DNA from: an uncultured Atopobiaceae bacterium
GTDB taxonomy: Bacteria; Actinomycetota; Coriobacteriia; Coriobacteriales; Atopobiaceae
Direction: 5' to 3'
DNA: 13,389 bases
Assembly (NCBI GenBank): GCA_900770865.1
Contig: CAAGLU010000144.1
Span: 1 to 13,389, forward strand
Shown here: piece by piece, positions 7,502-12,687 of the stretch
How positions within the stretch are numbered: position 1 is the first letter of the stretch
Layout: each line of letters starts with the position of its first letter
Made by a program: the position numbers and the translations under genes
The notes under the pieces: generated by a model
What the model was told of the DNA's origin: nothing
What the model saw: only the letters and a program-made list of their open reading frames with translations
The model's database searches: none

Positions 7502-7577
7502 TGGTGGAGATGAAGGGATTCGAACCCTCGGCCTCTGCCTTGCGAAGGCAGCGCTCTCCCAGCTGAGCTACATCCCC
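7502..7577 (-). tRNA. tRNA-Ala, anticodon CGC, CCA encoded
   Basis: A 76-nt cloverleaf on the minus strand. The acceptor GGGGATG pairs with CATCTCC and includes the G3-U70 wobble that marks alanine tRNAs. The D-arm is GCTCAGCTGGGAGAGC, the anticodon stem CTGCC/GGCAG with loop TTCGCAA (anticodon CGC, reads GCG), and the T-arm GAGGGTTCGAATCCCTT. The 3' ACCA is encoded. A strong promoter and terminator bracket it. Confidence 0.96.
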
Positions 7578-7598
7578 AGGCGCGCATGCGCGGGAGCC

Positions 7599-7627
7599 AT
7601 TGTCGCAATTTGCCGCGGCCATGTCAA
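7599..7627 (-). promoter_or_regulatory. Promoter of tRNA-Ala
   Basis: On the minus strand a perfect TTGACA (7622-7627) lies 17 bp ahead of GACAAT (7599-7604). Transcription would begin near 7592, about 15 nt before the mature tRNA. Confidence 0.8.
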
Positions 7628-7681
7628 CGCCAAAGTGCGGGAATTGCGAAAGAGCATCACAGGGCACCGCTGGCCGAGCGA

Positions 7682-7733
7682 CGCCGGAAGGCCGCTTTCG
7701 AACGCCCTTGCTGCCAAAGCGCGCCTTCCGGCG
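7682..7733. repeat. Long imperfect palindrome (17 bp stem)
   Basis: CGCCGGAAGGC-CGCTTT (7682-7698) pairs with AAAGCG (7716-7721) and GCCTTCCGGCG (7723-7733), with one bulged base at 7722 and a 17-nt loop. Neither strand has a T-run after it, so it is not a standard terminator. It could be a REP-like element, a structured RNA part or a protein site. Confidence 0.6.
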
Positions 7734-7742
7734 AGAAAATGG

Positions 7743-7794
7743 CGCCCGAGCGGGGGTTTACGACGGAATCACGTACGGGATGCCTTCTCGGGCG
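7743..7794. repeat. Second inverted repeat (8 bp arms)
   Basis: CGCCCGAG (7743-7750) and CTCGGGCG (7787-7794) are exact complements separated by 36 bp. It follows the larger palindrome by 9 bp, and both have a total span of 52 bp. Confidence 0.45.
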
Positions 7795-7906
7795 TCAAAT
7801 GTGCGCCGGAGTGATTGGGCAGTTCGCAGACTAACCGAGGACCAAACGCCAAACGTTCATTTGCAGGCGTGAGGATTCACTACCTTCTACCTGCACAAAC
7901 AAAAAA

Positions 7907-8068
7907 GTCGCCCCCTGCGGATACGATTATGAACCCACCTTCATAAGGTGGGTGTCCTCATCGCCCGTTCCGGCTTCCCCAGCAACGGAGGATCCCCTTC
8001 CAGGACGAGATGTCGGACTCCCTAGTAACGCTTGTCGGTTCACCCAGTTTGTACCGCAGGGGGACGAC
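7907..8068 (-). ncRNA. ssrS: 6S RNA
   Basis: 6S RNA folds to mimic an open promoter and binds the housekeeping RNA polymerase holoenzyme, lowering its use when growth slows. On the minus strand the ends pair as a long closing stem: 8054-8068 with 7907-7920, one bulge at 8064, then three more pairs (8051-8053 with 7922-7924). The 3' strand carries a 9-bp hairpin (arms 7945-7953 and 7933-7941, 3-nt loop), a side hairpin seen in many 6S RNAs. The distal half can fold as a long irregular stem. T's at 7901-7906 directly follow the closing stem, as expected for termination. The 5' G at 8068 matches the start predicted from the promoter. The length of about 162 nt is typical. SRP RNA, RNase P RNA and tmRNA signatures are absent. 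The call rests on structure, not on an alignment. Confidence 0.75.
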
Positions 8069-8074
8069 AAGACC

Positions 8075-8104
8075 AATGTAGGCGAACTCTCATCCCGATG
8101 CCAG
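8075..8104 (-). promoter_or_regulatory. Promoter of 6S RNA
   Basis: On the minus strand CTGGCA (8099-8104, four of six to consensus) lies 18 bp ahead of TACATT (8075-8080). The expected start, about 7 nt further, falls at the first base of the closing stem. Confidence 0.55.
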
Positions 8105-8106
8105 TC

Positions 8107-8134
8107 TTGACATGGCGAGCGGTGGCCACACAAT
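8107..8134 (+). promoter_or_regulatory. Candidate promoter for the WecA-like gene
   Basis: A perfect TTGACA (8107-8112) lies 16 bp ahead of CACAAT (8129-8134). It would give a leader of about 170 nt before the GTG at 8311. A TATTAT at 8263-8268 is an alternative closer -10, but no good -35 goes with it. Confidence 0.4.
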
Positions 8135-8310
8135 GGATGTGTTGGGCACTTTTTGCGTAGCATGCCATAGCGGTTCAAACGAGCCGCAGGTAGATGGTTG
8201 TGTCGCTCGTTGTGCCTTTCTGCTTGGCACCGCTTAGCAGCACGTTTTCCCACGTTTCTGTGTATTATGTCTCGCTAGGAATATCGGCGAGAAGGGGGAG
8301 GTGTCAGACG

Positions 8311-9552
8311 GTGCCCAGGTACTGGCTATCGTTTCTCTGCCTGTTTGCCGCATCCCTCGCCTGCGCGCTTGCCGTGACCCCCCTCGCCCGAAAGATTGCC
8401 ATCCGCGTTGGGGCCGTTGACTACCCTAATAAGCGCCGCGTCAACAAGACTCCCACGCCGCGTATGGGCGGCATCGCGATCTTTGCGGGAATCGTTGCCG
8501 CCTTCGTCGTCCAGTACATTGGCACGAACTACTTTGGGTGGCCAGTTGTTCTCGTCCCGTCTCCGCGCCTTTCGGTGAACTACTGGATGCTGGTGCTTGC
8601 CTTTGTCGTCATCTTTGTCACGGGGCTACTCGACGACAAATACACGCTCACACCAAGGGCAAAGCTCGCAGGGCAGATTCTTGCCGCCACTATTGCGGCC
8701 ATGGGCGGCCTGGTCATCGGTGTGATTGCCAACCCCTTCGAACCAGGCGAGTTCATTGAGCTGGGCTGGCTCACCTATCCCGTGACCATCATCTACCTCG
8801 TTGCCTACGTGAATATCATCAACCTGATCGACGGGCTTGACGGGCTGGCTGCGGGCATCTCGTGCATTGCAAGCGTCACCATGTTCGTACTCTCGATCTG
8901 GGCCGGCCGACTGGATGCCGCGGCGCTTGCGTGCGCCGTCGCCGGCTCCACGCTGGGCTTTCTCCACTACAACTTCCATCCTGCAAGCATCTTCATGGGA
9001 GACTCAGGCTCGCTCACGCTGGGCTTTGCGCTGGGCACCATTTCGCTTCTCTCGGTGACGAGAATCGCTGGCCTCACCACCATCATCGTACCGCTGGTGA
9101 TTGCAGGTATCCCCATCATCGACACGTTCTCCGCTATTGTCCGGCGCACCCGCGCACACGTGAGCGTGGGGCGAGCAGATCGCGGCCATATCCATCACCG
9201 CCTGCTTGCCGAGGGCTTTGACCAAAAGCAGGCCGTGCTTGTGGTGTACGCCTGGACCGCGCTGCTGTGCGCCGGCGCCCTTGTGATGACGCAGGTCACC
9301 ACGGTGCCGCGCATCTGCATCTTCCTTGTGCTTCTGGTGGCTTCCGGGGCGTTTGCCAACCACCTGCACCTCTTCGAGCCAGTCCTGCGCCACCACAGGG
9401 ACCCTCACACGGGAGACGACGAGCTCGTGGGGCCAGACGACCCCGCCTTTGCCGAGGAGGCCGAGAAGGACCGCGAGCGGCGCGAGGAGCGACGAGAGGA
9501 GCTTCTCGGCATTCGCCCGGAGGGTAAGGACTCGGACGAGAAGCACGAGTAG
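8311..9552 (+). CDS. wecA: WecA/TagO-type undecaprenyl-phosphate sugar-1-phosphate transferase (MraY family)
   Basis: An integral membrane enzyme that transfers a HexNAc-1-phosphate (usually GlcNAc-1-P from UDP-GlcNAc) to polyprenyl phosphate, the first step of many wall glycopolymers. The 413-residue protein has about ten hydrophobic segments. Family motifs on cytoplasmic loops are LLDDKYTL (106-113), NIINLIDGLDGLAAG (168-182), IFMGDSGSLTLGF (227-239) and the HIHH motif at 293-296, which separates WecA/TagO proteins from MraY. A hydrophilic tail of about 55 residues (from 359) is strongly charged, with ERREERREELLG near the end. I chose the GTG at 8311 because GGGGGAGG lies 9 nt upstream; an ATG at 8194 is in frame but has no ribosome site and an unconvincing extension. 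It is divergent from 6S RNA and convergent with rplT. The acceptor and sugar are inferred. Confidence 0.9.
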   Translation: MPRYWLSFLCLFAASLACALAVTPLARKIAIRVGAVDYPNKRRVNKTPTPRMGGIAIFAGIVAAFVVQYIGTNYFGWPVVLVPSPRLSVNYWMLVLAFVVIFVTGLLDDKYTLTPRAKLAGQILAATIAAMGGLVIGVIANPFEPGEFIELGWLTYPVTIIYLVAYVNIINLIDGLDGLAAGISCIASVTMFVLSIWAGRLDAAALACAVAGSTLGFLHYNFHPASIFMGDSGSLTLGFALGTISLLSVTRIAGLTTIIVPLVIAGIPIIDTFSAIVRRTRAHVSVGRADRGHIHHRLLAEGFDQKQAVLVVYAWTALLCAGALVMTQVTTVPRICIFLVLLVASGAFANHLHLFEPVLRHHRDPHTGDDELVGPDDPAFAEEAEKDRERREERREELLGIRPEGKDSDEKHE

Positions 9553-9576
9553 ACTTCCGTGGGATTGATTTTCTTC

Positions 9577-9660
9577 CCTGGTAACGGGATTCCGCTACCT
9601 GGTAACGGGATTCCATTCCCTGGTAACGGGATTCCGCTACCTGGCAAAATAATCCCGCGC
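9577..9660. repeat. 21-bp tandem repeat, three full and one degenerate unit
   Basis: Units begin at 9577, 9598, 9619 and 9640. The first three share CCTGGTAACGGGATTCC exactly; the 4-base linkers alternate GCTA, ATTC, GCTA. The fourth unit keeps CCTGG but then diverges, ending AATCCCG, which can pair with CGGGATT of unit three (9627-9633 with 9651-9657). The array fills the gap between the convergent wecA-like gene and the rplT terminator. The 21-bp period keeps frames open, so peptide repeats seen in translation are not evidence of coding. Confidence 0.85.
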
Positions 9661-9666
9661 CTGCAC

Positions 9667-9701
9667 AAAAATGGCGGCACCGAGAGAACCCGATGCCGCC
9701 A
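9667..9701 (-). terminator. Intrinsic terminator of the infC-rpmI-rplT operon
   Basis: On the minus strand a 13-bp stem (9689-9701 with 9672-9684, two G-U pairs) closes a TTCT loop and is followed by TTTTT. It lies about 30 nt past the rplT stop. It has no T-run on the plus strand, so it does not serve the convergent gene in the same way. Confidence 0.88.
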
Positions 9702-9732
9702 GAGGAAAAGCTGGAAGCCGAACCGCTATGCG

Positions 9733-10098
9733 CTACTCGGCGTCAGCGAGGGCCTTCTTGGCAACGTTGGCAAGGTCGGCGAAGGCCTTCTCGTCGCTGT
9801 AGGCGATTTCGGCGAGGACCTTGCGGTCCAGCTCGACGCCGGCAAGCTTGAGGCCGTGCATGAAGGTGCTGTAGGAGAGGTCGTTCATGCGGGCGGCAGC
9901 GTTGATGCGCTGAATCCACAGGCTGCGGAAGTCGCGCTTCTTGTTGCGACGGTCACGGTACTGGTACTGGCCGGAGTGCTGGGCCTGCTCCTTCATGCCA
10001 CGGAAGGTGCGGGAGGAAGTTCCGTAATAGCCCTTGGTACGCTCGACCAGGGTCTGACGCTTCTTGCGGCCGGCGACTGCGCGCTTGACTCGAGACAT
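9733..10098 (-). CDS. rplT: 50S ribosomal protein L20
   Basis: L20 binds 23S rRNA early in large-subunit assembly and in several bacteria also represses its own operon by binding the leader or mRNA. The 121-residue length and the sequence from MSRVKRAVAGRKKR through KGYYGTSSRTFR, YRDRRNKKRDFRSLWIQRINAA and FMHGLKLAGVELDRKVLAEIA are diagnostic. The ATG at 10098 follows GAGGAG by 10 nt. It is the last gene of the operon, 46 bp after rpmI, with a strong terminator behind it. Confidence 0.98.
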   Translation of the reverse strand: MSRVKRAVAGRKKRQTLVERTKGYYGTSSRTFRGMKEQAQHSGQYQYRDRRNKKRDFRSLWIQRINAAARMNDLSYSTFMHGLKLAGVELDRKVLAEIAYSDEKAFADLANVAKKALADAE

Positions 10099-10144
10099 AT
10101 CTAATCAACTCCTCGTTGAGGGAAAATCGGGACGCGCGAAGCGC

Positions 10145-10342
10145 CTACTTGGAACCCATGCGCTGGGAGACAACCTTGACATCGCTGGGGGCGAGCTCGG
10201 CCTCCTTGCGGAAGTTGCGGATGCGCTTCTGGGACTTCTTGGACAGGATGTGGCTCTTGAAGGCCTTGGCGCGCATGATCTTACCGGTACCGGTGCGACG
10301 GAAGCGCTTTGCCGTACCCTTGTGCGTCTTCATCTTGGGCAT
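10145..10342 (-). CDS. rpmI: 50S ribosomal protein L35
   Basis: A 65-residue, very basic large-subunit protein. MPKMKTHKGTAKRFR and the later SHILSKKSQKR are the family signature, and the length is normal. The ATG at 10342 lies one base after the infC stop, and its ribosome site AAGGAG is inside the end of infC, so translational coupling with infC is likely. Confidence 0.98.
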   Translation of the reverse strand: MPKMKTHKGTAKRFRRTGTGKIMRAKAFKSHILSKKSQKRIRNFRKEAELAPSDVKVVSQRMGSK

Positions 10343-10343
10343 G

Positions 10344-10916
10344 TTACTTCTCCTTCTTCTCGCTCGTGACTTCGTCGCCCTCGGGCGTTACATCGAACGC
10401 GCCCTTGATGGGGGCGATGAGCATGTGCATGTTGCGACCCTCCATGAGGGGCTGCTGCTCGACGGTGGCCCAAGGCTTGAGATCCTCGGCAAGACGGTCG
10501 AGCACGATGCGTCCCTGCTCGGGGTGGGCCATCTCACGACCGCGGAACATGATCGTGATCTTGACCTTAGCCCCCTTCTTGAGGAAGCGCATCACGTGGG
10601 CCTTCTTGGTCTCGTAATCGCCCACGTCGATCTTGGGACGGAACTTCATCTCCTTGACCTCGACGCGCGCCTGGTTCTTGCGCGCAGCCTTGGCCTTGCG
10701 ATCCTGCTCGTACTTGTACTTGCTGTAGTCGAGCACCTTGCATACCGGAGGGTTCGCGTTGGGCGCGATCTCCACGAGGTCAAGCCCCTGCTCCTGCGCG
10801 ATGCGCAGGGCGTCACGCACGCCGAACAGGCCCAGCTGCGAGCCGTCGACGCCGATGAGGCGGCACGTGCGTGAGGTGATTTCCCCGTTGACGCGAGGAC
10901 CATCGTTCCTGGCTAT
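10344..10916 (-). CDS. infC: Translation initiation factor IF-3, apparent AUA start
   Basis: IF3 binds the 30S subunit, keeps it apart from 50S and rejects poor start codons. The N-domain covers about residues 8-78 (signature NPPVCKVLDYSKYKYEQ at 55-71), the linker is Lys/Arg-rich, and the C-domain covers about 86-172 (KEMKFRPKID, FRGREMAHPEQG). An acidic and Lys-rich tail follows. Homologues start just before the PRVN of NDGPRVNGEI. The only codon in that place with a ribosome site is ATA at 10916-10914, with GGAAGG 9 nt upstream (10926-10931). No in-frame ATG, GTG or TTG is close. An ATG at 11009 is in frame, but its extension would translate the attenuator hairpin and is unlike IF3. Rare starts such as AUU are known for infC and let IF3 limit its own synthesis; AUA here is my reading. 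It is the first gene of the operon. The product would be 190 residues. Confidence 0.93.
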   Translation of the reverse strand: MARNDGPRVNGEITSRTCRLIGVDGSQLGLFGVRDALRIAQEQGLDLVEIAPNANPPVCKVLDYSKYKYEQDRKAKAARKNQARVEVKEMKFRPKIDVGDYETKKAHVMRFLKKGAKVKITIMFRGREMAHPEQGRIVLDRLAEDLKPWATVEQQPLMEGRNMHMLIAPIKGAFDVTPEGDEVTSEKKEK

Positions 10917-10938
10917 CTCTCTACACCTTCCTCTCTCT

Positions 10939-10955
10939 GCGGCGCTTGGCGCCGC
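10939..10955. promoter_or_regulatory. GC hairpin just upstream of the infC ribosome site
   Basis: GCGGCGC (10939-10945) and GCGCCGC (10949-10955) form a perfect 7-bp stem with a 3-nt loop. It lies between the attenuator and the ribosome site of infC and could affect ribosome loading. Confidence 0.5.
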
Positions 10956-10957
10956 GA

Positions 10958-10994
10958 ACAAAAATAACTCCCGATGACACACAGCCGTCGGGAG
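10958..10994 (-). terminator. Attenuator-like terminator in the infC leader
   Basis: On the minus strand CTCCCGA (10988-10994) pairs with TCGGGAG (10968-10974) around a 13-nt loop and is followed by TTATTTTTGTT. It lies inside the leader, about 42 nt before the infC start. Just upstream, AGACAA and TTGTCT could pair around an inner CCACCC/GGGTGG hairpin; the TTGTCT arm shares bases with the terminator arm, which would allow alternative folds. In Bacillus subtilis, L20 controls infC-rpmI-rplT by leader attenuation. The same logic here is an inference. Confidence 0.65.
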
Positions 10995-11109
10995 ACAAGG
11001 GCCACCCATGCCTGGGTGGTGAGAAGTCTTTGTCTGACCAGACAGCTGCCGCGTGGGCGCCGTTCAGGTGGGGGCGAGAAGCCCCGCTTAGCATGTTCAC
11101 GCAGGTGCG

Positions 11110-11138
11110 ATAATACCGCAGCGCTCCGGGCGGTGCAA
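11110..11138 (-). promoter_or_regulatory. Promoter of infC-rpmI-rplT
   Basis: On the minus strand TTGCAC (11133-11138) lies 17 bp ahead of TATTAT (11110-11115). Transcription would start near 11103, leaving a leader of about 187 nt that holds the attenuator. The -35 is only half consensus. Read-through from tRNA-Leu may add to it, since no T-rich terminator follows that tRNA. Confidence 0.55.
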
Positions 11139-11213
11139 CGACCAATTTGCAAGACGCGCGTCTCCACCGAGACAACACGCCGGTGCCCGCAGCCGAGAAG
11201 CGCTGAGAGCAAC

Positions 11214-11299
11214 TGGTGCCCGAGGTGGGGGTCGAACCCACACGAGGTTTCCCTCAGAGGTTTTTGAGACCTCCGCGTCTGCCATTCCGCCACTCGGGC
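11214..11299 (-). tRNA. tRNA-Leu, anticodon CAA, CCA encoded
   Basis: An 86-nt class II tRNA on the minus strand. The acceptor GCCCGAG pairs with CTCGGGC, the discriminator is A and CCA is encoded. The anticodon stem GAGGT/ACCTC holds loop CTCAAAA, giving anticodon CAA for UUG. A long variable arm (TGAGGGAAACCTCG region) and the T-arm GTGGGTTCGACCCCCAC follow. Confidence 0.96.
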
Positions 11300-11318
11300 G
11301 CGCTATGCGCACCAGAGA

Positions 11319-11324
11319 ACTATA
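11319..11324 (-). promoter_or_regulatory. Extended -10 element of tRNA-Leu
   Basis: On the minus strand TGG-TATAGT forms an extended -10 about 20 bases ahead of the tRNA. No strong -35 is seen at 16-18 bp. Confidence 0.5.
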
Positions 11325-11399
11325 CCAGATGCAGCGGCAAGGTTGGCGTCCAGCGCGGCAGGGACGGCACAGGCTCGGCGCGGGGTGCAGCCCAGTATT

Positions 11400-11470
11400 T
11401 GCCGCGGATTTCGAACGTTTAGGAATTTTTCGAACGTTTAAGGCCCCCTAACCGGCGAAATCTCGCGGCA
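11400..11470. repeat. Palindromic repeat, copy A
   Basis: Outer arms TGCCGCG (11400-11406) and CGCGGCA (11464-11470), then inner arms GATTTCG (11407-11413) and CGAAATC (11456-11462), with one unpaired base at 11463, make a 14-bp stem. The loop holds a second copy of TTTCGAACGTTTA (first at 11409, again at 11428, period 19). Confidence 0.75.
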
Positions 11471-11479
11471 TCGCGGGTG

Positions 11480-11531
11480 TGCCGCGAATTTCGAACGGTT
11501 AAAACAGCCTAAACGGCGAGAACGCGCGGCA
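11480..11531. repeat. Palindromic repeat, copy B
   Basis: The same outer arms TGCCGCG (11480-11486) and CGCGGCA (11525-11531) enclose AATTTCGAACGGTTAAA and CCTAAACGGCGAGAA, close relatives of the copy A segments. It starts 80 bp after copy A and is shorter because it lacks the duplicated TTCGAACGTTTA block. Confidence 0.7.
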
Positions 11532-11702
11532 CCGAGAGCTGCCGAGAGAACCGCGCTCGCGTCACCGGTAGCCACTCTCAGACCCCCCCGCACACCGCCG
11601 CCACGCCCCTCTGCTAGTCTGTATGGTTCCGTCCGGTTCCGCCGGACGCCTCACACGGCAACAACGCGCGGGCCCCACCCGCCAAGAGCGAAAGCGGCAA
11701 GC

Positions 11703-12686
11703 ATGGACCTCTCCCAGGCAATCGAACAGGCAAACGCCTTCGTCTTCCCGGGCTTTCTCACGGACGACGACTCCCTCACCCAGGAGCGCTCGAAGAACGA
11801 GGAGGCTATCAAGGTCTTGACCGACGCCTGGAAGGCAGCGCCGCTTGGCCGGGAGCCCTTCTCGTTTGACCTGGTACGAGGCCTTGCCGACAGGAACCGC
11901 GACATCTGTGACCGCTATGGCATCGAGCGGCTGAGAAACACCAACGGCTTGAACCTCGCGCGGCGCCTCTCTGACGCCGACCTTATCCACGGCGTGGCAA
12001 CGCTCCAGCACAGAAGCGACGAGGAGGTCGCGCGCGTCTCTGGCCCCACGGCCGCCGACCTGGGAATTGCCTACATCGACGCGCCGGTGTGGGGCGCTGT
12101 AGTGGGCATCGACCTCGAGACCTCGGACCGCGAGCCCGACCGCGGCTACGTGATCAACGTTGGCCTGGAGTTCATGAACCTCACACCCACGGCCAAGCCC
12201 ACCAACCCCTATTCCGCCTACTGCGGCATGCCCGAGATGTACGCCGAGAAGGGCGTGCCCCTCTCCGAGATCCACCACATCACCTGGAAGGACCTCGAGG
12301 GCGTGCCGCCTCTGCGTCAGAACCCCAAGATGCAGAAGGCCATTCTCGCCGCGCTCACGGCCTTCCCCTACATGGCCCACAATGCCGCCTTCGAGGACTC
12401 CTGGTTCATGCTCAACGTGGACGGCTACGCCGAGGCGCGCAAGGCCGGCAAGATTGTGCCCATCGACACGCGCGACATCTGCCGTCGCGTGGACCCGGAG
12501 GTGCGCCTGCTTCCCCGCGAGACCCACCCCGCCACGCTCGAGAACTGGGCGCGCCGCCGCGGAACGCTGAGCAAGAATGAGAAGGAGCGCCACCTGGGCC
12601 TCGAGGACGTGGACCTCATGCTCGCAACCGTGCAGGCGGAGTTCTCCGAGCGCAAGATGTTCCCCGGCCAGCGCGAGGAGGACTAG
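11703..12686 (+). CDS. DEDDh-type 3'-5' exonuclease-like protein
   Basis: A 327-residue protein whose second part looks like an exonuclease of the DnaQ / RNase T superfamily. The three motifs are visible: Exo I as GIDLETSD (Asp137, Glu139), Exo II as MAHNAAFEDSWF (His226, Asn227, then Glu231-Asp232 where HNxxFD is usual) and Exo III as HLGLEDVD (His297, Asp302). These residues bind two metal ions in the family. Residues 1-125 are charged and match nothing I recognise. Substrate (DNA or RNA) is not decided by the sequence. The ATG at 11703 lacks a strong ribosome site, so the start is less sure than the frame. The stop lies one base before the LysR gene, so the two are very likely one transcript. 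Confidence 0.8.
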   Translation: MDLSQAIEQANAFVFPGFLTDDDSLTQERSKNEEAIKVLTDAWKAAPLGREPFSFDLVRGLADRNRDICDRYGIERLRNTNGLNLARRLSDADLIHGVATLQHRSDEEVARVSGPTAADLGIAYIDAPVWGAVVGIDLETSDREPDRGYVINVGLEFMNLTPTAKPTNPYSAYCGMPEMYAEKGVPLSEIHHITWKDLEGVPPLRQNPKMQKAILAALTAFPYMAHNAAFEDSWFMLNVDGYAEARKAGKIVPIDTRDICRRVDPEVRLLPRETHPATLENWARRRGTLSKNEKERHLGLEDVDLMLATVQAEFSERKMFPGQREED

Positions 12687-12687
12687 C

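Larger units (their letters stand above)
7628..7900. other. Gene-free stretch with two inverted repeats
   Basis: Between the tRNA-Ala promoter and the 6S RNA end I find no convincing gene. Open frames here have no ribosome site and no recognisable product. Two inverted repeats lie in it (7682-7733 and 7743-7794), listed separately. The rest shows no clear motif. Confidence 0.6.
11325..11702. other. Gene-free stretch with palindromic repeats
   Basis: About 380 bases between the tRNA-Leu promoter and the exonuclease gene with no convincing gene. It holds two related palindromes (11400-11470, 11480-11531). Past them, TGC-TAGTCT at 11612-11620 is a weak extended -10 on the plus strand that could serve the exonuclease gene. 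Confidence 0.6.

Noticed and set aside
7423..7608. N-terminal extension of the radical SAM protein
   Set aside because: It would translate through the terminator and the whole tRNA-Ala.
7830..7862. Short minus-strand leader peptide (MNVWRLVLG) ahead of the inverted repeats
   Set aside because: It has an ATG and a stop but no ribosome site, no promoter, and no regulated gene directly downstream.
7927..8253. 108-codon minus-strand frame
   Set aside because: It lies over the 6S RNA and its promoter, and its composition does not look coding.
9577..9660. CRISPR array
   Set aside because: Units are directly adjacent with 4-bp linkers, no spacers, and no cas genes nearby.
9559..9680. Peptide repeats of the PGNGIPL type in both strands
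   Set aside because: They result from a 21-bp (seven-codon) tandem repeat; there is no ribosome site or conserved extension.
10917..11009. ATG at 11009 as the infC start
   Set aside because: The extra residues cover the attenuator and GC hairpins, lack a ribosome site and are unlike IF3 N-termini.
11160..11173. GTCTC/GAGAC hairpin as terminator of tRNA-Leu
   Set aside because: It is only 5 bp and no T-run follows on the minus strand.
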